Below are positions 42,081 through 51,019 of a DNA stretch of 64,000 nt, piece by piece. The notes under the pieces were generated by a model. That model saw nothing but the letters and a program-made list of their open reading frames with translations. It did no database searches and was not told the origin of the DNA. How positions within the stretch are numbered: the stretch's first letter is position 1; the number at the start of each line of letters is the position of its first letter. The DNA comes from Byssochlamys sp. IMV 00236 (Eukaryota > Ascomycota > Eurotiomycetes > Eurotiales > Thermoascaceae). The DNA is taken from positions 1 through 64,000 of the forward strand of contig MSJH02000648.1 of NCBI GenBank assembly GCA_001931875.2. Direction: 5' to 3'. A program made the position numbers and the translations under genes.

Positions 42081-42260
42081 TATGAGGACTGATCTCCCGC
42101 GTCCTGGGTCTGGAAGTTCAATAATAAACTAGTTACTGAAGTTAAAGTAGGGCTGTGCAGATAAATCAAGTTTCTATTTTTCTTCTACTTTTTCTCCTTC
42201 GGGAAAGTTGAGGTCTGTCTTACTTATCTTGGCTGCCTACATACAGTACATACGTTTTGC
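42081..42260 (+). repeat. Direct repeat, left copy, flanking the kinase gene
   Basis: Resembles 44,061-44,269. Shared landmarks in order are TATGAG, AAGTTCAAT..AAACTA, GTTAAAGTA, GGCTGTGCAGA, CAAGTTTCTATTTTT, TTTTTCTCCTT, GGGAAAGT.GAGGTCT, CTTATCTT.GCTGCCTAC and the run up to GTTTTGC. The copies differ by several small indels. This copy lies just beyond the 3' end of the kinase gene. Confidence 0.85.
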
Positions 42261-42384
42261 CTATCTACTTCACCATAGTACGCATGTTCTTGAAGACCCT
42301 AGGCTCGGTCCGCCTAATCCAGGCTTGAATGTAACCTTCGTTTCATAGAAAAGTACGTTTGAAATGATACCTGCTGCTGAACTC

Positions 42385-43693
42385 TTAACCTTCCAGATAT
42401 CCACTCTCAAGGATCTCGCGCGCCGTGAGGCGAGTGTTTGGATCCGGATTCAAAACCTCGACCAGGAATTGGATATCCTCACCCGAAACACCCTTCTCGA
42501 CCATTTCATTTGCCCACATATACGCTTCATCCGGTCGTGGTGAAGGTAAAAGTTGAGCGCACTGCTCATCTTCAGCATAAAATGGTATAGAAGCTAGGTC
42601 AAAGTCAATTGCTAGCTTATCACGGATAGCCTTTTCCTTTTCTTCTAGGGTTCCAGTAGATATTGAATCATATATTCCTGGTGATTTAAAATCAACTTGA
42701 GCTTGTAGTAATTGGGCGAACTGTTAATCACAAGAATCAGTAATTGAAATATATATATAAGTTAGCTGCCATTTGGAAGTGAATCACTAACAATTATTCC
42801 CCATGACCAGATGTCTGTGCTCTGAGTCCAAGGTTTTCCGAAGTAAACCTCAGGGCTTCGATATGTGATAGAGGTAATTTCTCTAGTAGATGGTCTGCTA
42901 ACTGTAGAATACGTCAGAAATTGCTAATAAAAAAAGACTAAAAGGTTTACTTACTGGCTCCGCAGTCTGCAAGTCTGACGATAAGATCACGGATATTCTC
43001 ATTTGGTTGAAAGTGATCAAACCCGCCCAGTGCAACATTCTCCATCTTCAAATCTAAAAAAAAAAAAAAACATATACCATGCTTAGCTTTCTATACCCGT
43101 TGTTTTCCAATCGCTTGACTCTTACCAGTATAAACTAATCCTTTCATATGCACCGTAAAGATACCTAAAAGGATGCCTTTCATAATCCATTTAACTTCCG
43201 CTTTTGTGAACTTCCTTGCATGTCGAGCTTCCCACAATGAGTCTGTGAACGCTTCAAGAACCATCATTGGCCCATCGGGTTCTGAATCGGGGATATAATC
43301 AAGAAGGGTCCGAATCATTGGGTCTTTTGCAAAGAGCCTTTGCATTTCCAATTCATGCTTGAAGGCAAATAGTGCACTAGATGATGATCCTTCGTGAGCG
43401 TCTTCAGGAGGTCCTTTGAGGATATATTCGATGTTGGTATTCGAATCATCTACCGCAAGCCATACATTGGAAGAACTTTGGCTATGAATTCGTGATCCGA
43501 GAGGATGAATAAGCCGGTAGCGTTTTCCGCTTTCCCCATGGCAGATCAACCCGGAGGTTACCATGCTGGAAAGTAGTGCAGAGGGAAATCCAATAGGAGA
43601 TCGGAGTGCAGATACTTGGAGAGGTCGTATAAGACTTGAAAGCAAGGGTCTAAAGCGAAAAGATGTCATCAAACGGGAATATAGGGGTTGCAT
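42385..43693 (-). CDS. Protein kinase-like protein with altered catalytic motifs
   Basis: Four exons on the minus strand: 43,693-43,126, 43,053-42,955, 42,901-42,792 and 42,720-42,385. They encode about 370 residues, and frames agree across all three introns (the last donor is GTTAGT). The protein has a kinase fold signature: YRLIHPLG near residue 59, the ATP-site Lys 93 (YILKGP), a catalytic loop VYTDLKMENV (Asp 190, Lys 192, Asn 195), DCG at 219-221 in place of DFG, SPE in place of APE, and DIWSWG. The first 43 residues are rich in Arg, Leu and Ser and lack acidic residues, as in a mitochondrial presequence. An in-frame Met 23 codons upstream (43,762) is an alternative start. It is probably one of the fungal-specific kinases often found beside repeats. 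The substrate is unknown, and activity is uncertain because the usual HRD and DFG are altered. Confidence 0.75.
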
Positions 43694-44582
43694 GTTGACA
43701 TGTGTTGAACACTCTTGTCGTGGGTGTGACCTGACCTGGGCGCGTATGTAAAAATCCCCCACGGCGCTTCTCTTGGCTTGGTATATCCGCCTGTAAGTAC
43801 CTATTGGTCGTAAGACCGCAATCTTTCGACTATGTAGGTCGGGAGCGCAAGGTCTGGCATTTTCTTTACAAGGCCTACTACCCAGGTCGTCGGCATCTGA
43901 CCATGCTCACTCACAATGGGGCCAAATCCGAGTCGAATAACTGCGAATCCAAGAAAAGAACAGAACGCGTGGATACTTAATCTTCGGTGGGCCCCAATAC
44001 GAGATAAACGAGATATACGAGCCATGCGAATCCAGCCTGAGATATTAGGATTATTATTATTATGAGAACTCCCCGCATCTAAGTTCAATAAACTACCTAG
44101 TAATTAATTGTAATGTAAGGTAATTAGTTAAAGTAAGGCTGTGCAGAGAACTAAACCAAGTTTCTATTTTTTTTTTTCCTTCTGCTTTTTCTCCTTTGGG
44201 AAAGTCGAGGTCTTACTGTAAGCATCTTTCTTATCTTTGCTGCCTACTTATGGTACATGCATGTTTTGCGCGATGGTATATTCTCTGCTGGTTATGCTTA
44301 TGCGGAGGGAGTAGTAGTAGTGATAATAATAATCCTCGCTTTTCTCTCTCTGGTTTTTCTATTTTTTTGCTCACTCCATTAATTAATCGGGGCATTTGTT
44401 TCAGATCTACCCAGCGCAAGCGCAAGCGCCACTTTACTTATCGCGTCGCTTCGGTTCATCTTACGAGTTGATCCCTTCTTTTCTTTTTTTATTTTTAAAT
44501 CACTCTTTAGTTTAGCAGGGACGCGAATCAAACAAAAACCAAGACCGGACGGACTTGATATCCAGAATTCCCACTTGCGACT
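43694..44582. other. Intergenic: open frame of unknown meaning and promoter of the RTA1-like gene
   Basis: Holds a minus-strand open frame of 95 codons (44,088-43,801). Its second half (PTTWVVGLVKKMPDLALPTY and onward) looks protein-like, but I recognise no family, and it may be a gene remnant. The right copy of the direct repeat (44,061-44,269) and pyrimidine-rich stretches before 44,583 fit a promoter for the rightward gene. Confidence 0.4.
44061..44269 (+). repeat. Direct repeat, right copy, upstream of the RTA1-like gene
   Basis: Partner of 42,081-42,260. It lies about 310 bases before the RTA1-like start codon, so it is probably the original promoter-region sequence from which the left copy arose. 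That direction of copying is inference. Confidence 0.85.
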
Positions 44583-45917
44583 ATGCCCTCCGGCCACTTC
44601 GGTCTCTGCACCGAAGTCACCCCCCAATGTCCCGTGCAGGCGACGACACTGGGCTATTATCCGAATCGAGGCGCAAATGTCTTTTTCGCGGTGGTGTTTG
44701 GTCTCTGTACGCTGGTGACGTTTTTGGTGGGCGTGAATAGGAAGACGTGGACGTTTGCGTTTGCTGTTACGGCGGGGTTTGCGTTGGAGACTGTTGGTAG
44801 GTTTGGTTTTGTTGGAATTATTTCCATGTTTTATTGAAATATGGATTGGGAATGAAATCAAAGAGAGGATGGGCAAGAAGAAGAAGAAGAAGAAGAAGAA
44901 GAAGAAGAAGCGCTACTAATCTTATTTCCCCACAGGCTACATCGGCCGCATAATCCTACACAACAACCCATGGTCTTCCACCGGCTTCAAGATCCAAATC
45001 GTCTGCCTCATCCTCGCGCCCACCCTCATCTGCGCCGGCATCTACCTCACCCTCAAACACATCGCGCTGGCCATCAGTCCGCACCTCTCCCGTCTCAACC
45101 CCCGTCTCTACACCTGGCTCTTCATCCCCTTTGACATCTTCTGTCTCGTCCTCCAGGGCGTCGGCGGCGGCGTCGACGCCTCGGCCGAAACGCACCCGAA
45201 ACTGCTCCCGACGGGGAATAATATCATCATTTCAGGTATTGTGTTGCAGGTGGTGATTCTGTCGATTTTTGGACTGTTGTCGGCGGATTTCTTCTATAGG
45301 GCGAAGAGGTATCATGGCAGGGATGGGGAGGTGGTGATGGGAAAGAAGAGTGAACAGGCTCGCGTGTGGAGGGATAGGAAGTTTAGGATCTTCGTTGGGG
45401 CTGTTTCGTTGGCGTATTTGGGGATTTTGATTCGGTGTGTTTATCGGTGGGTTTTCCCTTTCATCCTTTCTTCTTTATATTATTCTTTATCTTTCTGGGG
45501 ATATGCGTATTCCCATGATTGATTCATGCAAGAACTGACTGACTGACTGACTGATATTATGTATAGTATCGCTGAAATGTCCGGTGGATGGGGCAATCCC
45601 GTCATGCAGAATGAGGGTCTATTTATTGCTCTCGAGGGAGTGTATGTTTTCATTTTTCTTCTTCTTCTTCTTTCTTTTTCCCTGGCAATTCAATCTCAAA
45701 TTCAAGAGATCAAAGCTAAATTAGAGTTAACACTTCCTCCAGAATGGTCCTCTACCCCGCCGTGCTCCTATCTATATTCCCACCGGGAATCTTCTTCCCG
45801 CAAATGAGCAAATTGCGCTCTGATTATGGGAAAGAGACTGCGCTGAATGAGCAGTCGAGTTCGGCGTCTCTACGAGAAGAAGCGGGCTCGGGGGTTGCAG
45901 CTGGAAAGGCGCAGTAG
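44583..45917 (+). CDS. RTA1-like seven-transmembrane protein
   Basis: Four exons (44,583-44,796, 44,936-45,446, 45,567-45,641, 45,743-45,917) give 253 residues, with frames joining cleanly at each intron. Hydrophobic segments run through the protein (for example FFAVVFGLCTLVTFLVGV, IVCLILAPTLICAGIYLTL, WLFIPFDIFCLVLQGVG and IIISGIVLQVVILSIFGLL), as in the RTA1 family. Family hallmarks are the DIFCLVLQGVGGG segment, the charged loop RDRKFRIFV and the segment around EMSGGWGNPVMQNE. RTA1-type proteins are fungal plasma-membrane or vacuolar proteins linked to 7-aminocholesterol resistance and to sphingoid-base export (Rsb1); the substrate here is unknown. At 253 residues it is slightly short for the family. 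It converges on the TENA-like gene with 155 bases between stop codons. Confidence 0.9.
44875..44910 (+). repeat. (AAG)12 microsatellite in intron 1 of the RTA1-like gene
   Basis: Twelve perfect AAG units between the intron donor (44,797) and acceptor (44,935). Being intronic, length changes would not alter the protein. Confidence 0.95.
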
Positions 45918-46072
45918 GGTTCTTCTTCTTGTTCTTGTTTTGTTGTTAAACGTGTGATATAACCCTACGAGCAGCTTGTCCTGGATATATAGATGCTCCG
46001 TAAATAATGTGCATACAAGTCATGATGATATTTGATATCCAGTTTTTTTTTTTCATCTTCATAATTATGCAA

Positions 46073-46858
46073 CTACTCCTTAACATTCGGCCAGAACCTC
46101 TCTTCCAACCACAACACCTGCCTCCACCAGCCCAAACACTTCCCCCTCTCCCTCTCAATCTCCTCAACCCCCTTCAACTTCCCCGCCAACTCATCCATCG
46201 CATCGCGAATCAACACCACAAACTCCTCAAACTCATCACTCGACCAATTCGGAATAAACTCCTTCCTCAACGCCCCCCCATCCCTATCCTCCCTCGCATC
46301 CTTCCCTTCCTTCATATGTCCCCTCGCAAACCTCCACGCACTCAAATAACACCACTCCGTCGCCCACAACACCGTCAGACCCTCCAACAAACTCGCCCCA
46401 CTACTCCCCGCCGCCATGAACAGATCAATATACGCCTTCGTAATAAACCCCGGTCCAAACACCTTCCACCCTTCTTTCCCTTCCTCTTCCCCGCCCTCCA
46501 GATCCGGCACCGCAGTTAGATCCAATCCATATTTCACCGCTGTGTCTTCGAAAAACCGCAACTCGCGCCGAATATTCACCAACGCTTCCGTGAGGGCGTG
46601 GAAGATGCGTTCCTCCGTGCTCGGGATGCGGGGTTTCGAGACGCGGGGGTTTCGAGGAGGGAAGACGATTTTCGAAAGAAGGAGGCCGATGAAGCGCACG
46701 TAGGATTGGGCGTACAGACGGTCTTGGGAGAGCCATTGCGATAGGGTCTTTTTGGAGAGCGTGCCGGATCCAGCGGCGATGAGGAATGGGTGGGTGGTTG
46801 CGCGGTGGAAGGAGGATGGGAAGTGAGAGCGGAGGTAGGAGGAGAGGGGTTCGGACAT
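46073..46858 (-). CDS. TENA/THI-4 family protein
   Basis: Single exon of 261 residues from the Met of MSEPLSSYLR. The frame stays open for 37 further codons upstream to another Met at 46,969, but that extension is Lys/Gln/Ser-rich and looks like leader. Family features are an N-terminal helix with ATTHPFLIAAGSGTL, the QWLSQDRLYAQSYVRFIG helix, and near the C-terminus LEGLTVLWATEWCYLSAW, matching the TENA/THI-4/PQQC heme-oxygenase-like fold. Bacterial and yeast members hydrolyse aminopyrimidines for thiamine salvage. Many fungal single-domain members have unknown substrates, so I do not assign thiaminase activity. A Glu/Gly/Lys-rich insert (EGGEEEGKEG) in the middle is probably a surface loop. 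Confidence 0.85.
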   Translation of the reverse strand: MSEPLSSYLRSHFPSSFHRATTHPFLIAAGSGTLSKKTLSQWLSQDRLYAQSYVRFIGLLLSKIVFPPRNPRVSKPRIPSTEERIFHALTEALVNIRRELRFFEDTAVKYGLDLTAVPDLEGGEEEGKEGWKVFGPGFITKAYIDLFMAAGSSGASLLEGLTVLWATEWCYLSAWRFARGHMKEGKDAREDRDGGALRKEFIPNWSSDEFEEFVVLIRDAMDELAGKLKGVEEIERERGKCLGWWRQVLWLEERFWPNVKE

Positions 46859-47784
46859 TTTGTTTATGTCTTTTTTTGTAGTTGAGGATTTGGAGCTGAG
46901 GATTGAATGATGTTGTTGTTGGTTTAATTTCACTTTTTCTTTCTCGTTGCGTTGCTCGGATATTTTCACCCCGCTCTACCTAAGTAAGTAGGTAGTAAGT
47001 AAGCAGAATCTTTGAATCTGAACACTTTTCAAGGATAGAAACTAATGCGTAGTTGATATTAGCAATTTTCTCTTCTTTTATGAACCCAAATCCTGCTCAA
47101 TTGATCAATGGAACTCACAATCGATTCATATCAAAACGCGGGGTGTGTGTGTAAGTTTACTGTAAGCACGGCTAGCTCCATACTTAAGTACTTACTTATC
47201 TAAGTAGAGGGGCAGCGGAGACGATTTCTTGGCGCTGCGATTAGATAAAATGCAACTACTGTAACTATTACTCTATGTAGGTATGCATGTATGTATATGA
47301 ATCTTGCTTACAGGAGGTTGATACCTTGAATATATTCAATTGATGATTGTGTAATATGAATAATTCATCCAGACCTGACCCGGTAATTAACTATTGGGAA
47401 GGATTCGATGCGACTGAACTGACATGAATGGTATTAGTTGCGGTGACGTCAATGTTTTCCGATATTTGTATATTCTACAATTCGTTTAATATTATTCGAT
47501 AAACGAAGCGGGATTTTCAAATGCGGGTGGGAAGGGGACAGTTTAGGTAGTAGGGTATTCTTCACAGTTATAGAACGATGATTCTTAATTGGCGAGTTCT
47601 ATTGGATGATTCTGTATTCATACTATGCTAGATAGTTACGTGTGCAAGGCTGATGTAAAAAGGTATCAATCGCATTTTCATGATGAAGATCCGGATGGAT
47701 GCTGGAATAGGTGCAAATGCTCGAAATAAATCTGTACGCCCCGTCATAGAACCTGCATGATGAAACAAAGTAGTGAGCTGCAAC
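46859..47784. other. Intergenic region upstream of the TENA-like gene and downstream of the exonuclease gene
   Basis: No gene is supported. There are short degenerate GTAAGTA/GTAGGTA-type repeats near 46,980-47,010, 47,195-47,210 and 47,275-47,300, and otherwise AT-leaning unique sequence. The TENA-like promoter should lie at its left end. Confidence 0.5.
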
Positions 47785-50133
47785 CTAAATCAGAGTAGCT
47801 TCTAGCTGCTTTGCCACTATCTCCGTCTCTGTCTGTTTACCATTCTTTTGCAGGCCCTGTTGGCCACGACGGCCAGGAATGCCATGGCCACAACCTTCTC
47901 CTCCATCTATATCCTCGGCGCTCCAGTTATCAAGCTCCCATCCCTCGCAGTCTTCACGGACACGCTGCTCAGTCTCCGCAACAGACTTGGCAACCCGTCT
48001 CTCGACTTCATCTTTCCAGGCCTGCTCGCGAGAGGCGCTGATCTCTTTTTCAGCAGCTCCATCTGTCTGAGCGTGATCTTCCGGTGCGGGTGTTTCGGAC
48101 ATCGCCTGAGCGACCTGGTCGAGTAACAGACGTGATTTCAGCACGATACCGATCATCGCTTCCACTGTGTAGCGCGCATCATTTCCTGCATTGTGGAGGT
48201 TCCATCCCGTGATTCCTAGGTCGAGAAGGACCTGTCCGAGAGAACGAGGATTCGTGTCACGTTTGAGAACACGGAAAAGAGTTGCTGTATCCAGCGCCTC
48301 CAGGAAGCTAGGCTGCACTACCTTCTCATCACCCTCCTTCGCAGGACTTTCTGGAGACTCAGGGTCATCCGCGAAGAGGGTACTACCCAAAGTACGGAGG
48401 TACTTGATGTCTGTTTGCGTGTCATGGCCGAGAAAGACGATATTGCGTGGATGCAGTTTGTACTCCGGCAGTACGCCCTCTACCACAATGCCAGAGCGCG
48501 CATCCTTTCCCTCAACCTCGTTGACGGCAAGTTCTATATGTCCCGAATAAGGGGGTTGGAAACATTCGTCGACGACTTTGACGATCTCACTGACTGAGAC
48601 CCACTCACTCTCTCCGAATTCGAACTTGTCCGGACACCCTGCGATAAAGTCTTTGTTCACGATGTACGATCTCTCCTGGACCCTGAAATGACGAGAGCGG
48701 ATTCGCGCCATCCAGTTTCTTCCACCCTCGCCTGGCGGGACACCAACGAGATCTAGAGTGTCCAATACAGAGACACCCACCTCAGTGATCTGGTCGTGGC
48801 AGCGCTCATTGGACTCGACATCCACACAGATGAAGATGGGCTCGTCTGAAAACGGAAACGGAGCTGGCTCATTCACATTCAGAGGCTCAAGGATCGTGCC
48901 GCAGGCTAGTCCGTACTCACGCTCCGCTTTCTGCTTCTCCTCCCAGCTGGCGCTCTCATCAAGATCAGGCGGAAGCAGACCACGAGGCCGCTGCGGACGG
49001 AGGCCAAGGTATCTCTGCGTCCTCCTCAGAGTACGAGACCATTCCCGGCGTTTCTCAATCTGGTTCTGCCGCTTCTTCGCCTTGGAAGCCTTTGTTCTGT
49101 TCTTTGTGGCCTCCAAAGCAGCTTCAATCTTCTTCCGGAAGGCAGCAAATGAACGGTCTATTTCCGGGCTGCACCCGGCTGGAGGATTATGAGCATTTTG
49201 ATCGTGAGATGCGGTGGAAGCGTTGTACTCTAACTGTTCCTTCATCTCTCGACTTGTGCATTGGCCCAGAAACTGGGGCTGCGGAGTCCCGTCCTCTTCA
49301 AATGGCAGCATCAGGCCCAGATGGACGTCCGTGGGAAGAGACAAGGTGCAATTAAACTCGTCGTTGATCTCGTCAATCAGTTCCTGGACTTGAATGGCAG
49401 GCACTAAGAGCAGGGGCCGAGTAGCCATATAAGGCGGGGGATGGATATAGTACCTGGGTGATTCATTAGCGGGTGAATGCTTTGACCACAGCCATTGATG
49501 CTGATCGAGGTGAATAACAATGAATTCCTGTGTCCGGTGGCATCTTCCTGAGGATTGGTGATAATGCACGGAAGTTACTCACAAGTTCCAATATCTCTTC
49601 CAGAACTTGCCCTCCGTAAAGAACTGCTGTGCAATGGCCTCTGAGGCCTCGCCTCGGAGGTATTTGTAGGGTAATCGCGAAACCGCCATTATCGGACAGA
49701 AGCAGCGAGAAAGAGGGAGATTCGAGAGATTATCCGCGACAGCCAAGTTTTGAGCGGCTATTTTGCGTCCATGACTCTTCCGTGCATCTTTTTTGCTGGG
49801 TTGGAAAGATGCATCCTGTACGGCTTCCTTGGCCTTGCGCTGTGCGGTGCGTTTGCAAGCTGAGAGATAGTCATCTGATTCTTCAGAGTCTGACACCACA
49901 GGAGGTGGTTCTGGTCCAAAGACTTCATCTGTAACTGGTTGACTCGATGCCTTTTGCTTTGGCTCAGCTGTCTCTGAGTGTGGTGCTGGGGCAGTCTCTG
50001 GGGCAGGAGTAGGGACTCGCTCAGGGACAGGATCTGGTGGGTTAGGCAGAGGCTCTTTGTAGAGCTGTACATCAGTAGTGAGAAGAGAGCTATCATGCTC
50101 AAAGAGAAGCTTCAGGCGCTCTGCTCGATCCAT
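47785..50133 (-). CDS. Gfd2/QIP-like DEDDh 3'-5' exonuclease-domain protein
   Basis: Two exons (50,133-49,583 and 49,453-47,785) give 739 residues. The 129-base intron has donor GTGAGT and acceptor CCCAG with a CTAAT branch point, and the frame joins as WNL-YYIHPPP. The N-terminus is low complexity (Pro, Glu, Ala, Ser). A basic Lys/Arg segment (KNRTKASKAKKRQNQIEKRR) lies near residue 300, and the nuclease domain begins near 389. The RNase H-like metal residues are visible as VDVES (Asp 395, Glu 397), HDTQTDIKYL and HNAGNDARYT. This is the arrangement of the fungal Gfd2/YDR514C-like family, to which QDE-2-interacting-protein-like nucleases have been related. The start at MDRAERL is chosen because the sequence upstream is unlike the family; an in-frame Met exists at 50,244. 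Confidence 0.8.
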
Positions 50134-51019
50134 GATGGGCGCAGTGGGAGGATATTTGATGGAGATGGGACGAGATGAGAGGAGACGCTCGTAGATGTTG
50201 GGAGGACATGCAGGAGCCCGCTTGCTGAGAACAAACAGCTGCAAAAAATTCTACGTGTGCTACACAGAAATGAGTACACAATGTGATAGTGCTGATACGC
50301 TTTGGAAGAGATCCATGCAAATAGTTAATCATTTGTGCAGATAATTCTCAGTTAATCAGTGTCAGCTACGAGCATTGAGAGGTAGGTAATTGTTGCATAA
50401 TGGCATCGACTCTATGGATGATATTGCACCCAGGAACTCACAGTGATGAATATGAAGTGATTAACTTCTCTGGTATGCCATTACCAGCAGTATTATTGTC
50501 AGCGGACGATAACATAACTCGAAGGAGAGGTCCGCCATCTGGTGGTGTGTCACTGATGGTCCAGATAGATCCACCAGGCTTTCTTTCTAATCGAATGCCT
50601 CCAGGGATATACGGGGTATAGTCAGCGAATAATCAGAATTCTATCATCTTAGATATATGATTTCTTTGATTACTATCAATTATCACTATGTTATTCCTGT
50701 ATGATCACTACCTCCTACTTGTCGCTCGGAACAACGTCGACCCGACTCGCGCCGCCACCCAGCGCGTTCCTCGAATCCCGGAAGATGCGCATTGCTAGAG
50801 TCGTCGATCTCGTCCCTGTCGTGACTGCTTGACTGCCTGCTGATCTGCTTGCCTCTGCTGATGCGCTCGTCGCCGCTCCCTTGTCCTCCTCCCTTCATGA
50901 GCCGGCAGCTTTGACTACAGGACCTCAAGGACCGCACAGATGGTCCCGCTCATATAGGAGGTCTCAACAGCGAACGTCCCCCAGCTGATCTCTTGTCGTT
51001 TGGGGTGCCGCTGCAGCGC
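50134..51019. other. Bidirectional promoter region between the exonuclease and ING-family genes
   Basis: About 890 bases between divergent start codons. A 73-codon frame at 50,400-50,621 has no recognisable features. The stretch from about 50,710 to 51,019 is GC-rich and open in several frames, as is common in 5' untranslated leaders of such fungi. No specific operator was recognised. Confidence 0.5.

Noticed and set aside
43563..43751. 62-codon plus-strand open frame
   Set aside because: Lies antisense to the first exon of the kinase gene, with no family features.
46007..46519. 170-codon plus-strand open frame rich in Pro, Leu and Arg
   Set aside because: Shadow of the TENA-like gene on the opposite strand, produced by its codon bias.
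50400..50621. 73-codon plus-strand frame in the exonuclease/ING intergenic region
   Set aside because: No homology features and no splice or neighbour context; likely chance.
50993..51019. Upstream extension of the ING-family frame to a TTG codon
   Set aside because: TTG starts are not expected in this kind of nuclear gene, and an ATG follows at 51,020 just before the conserved domain.
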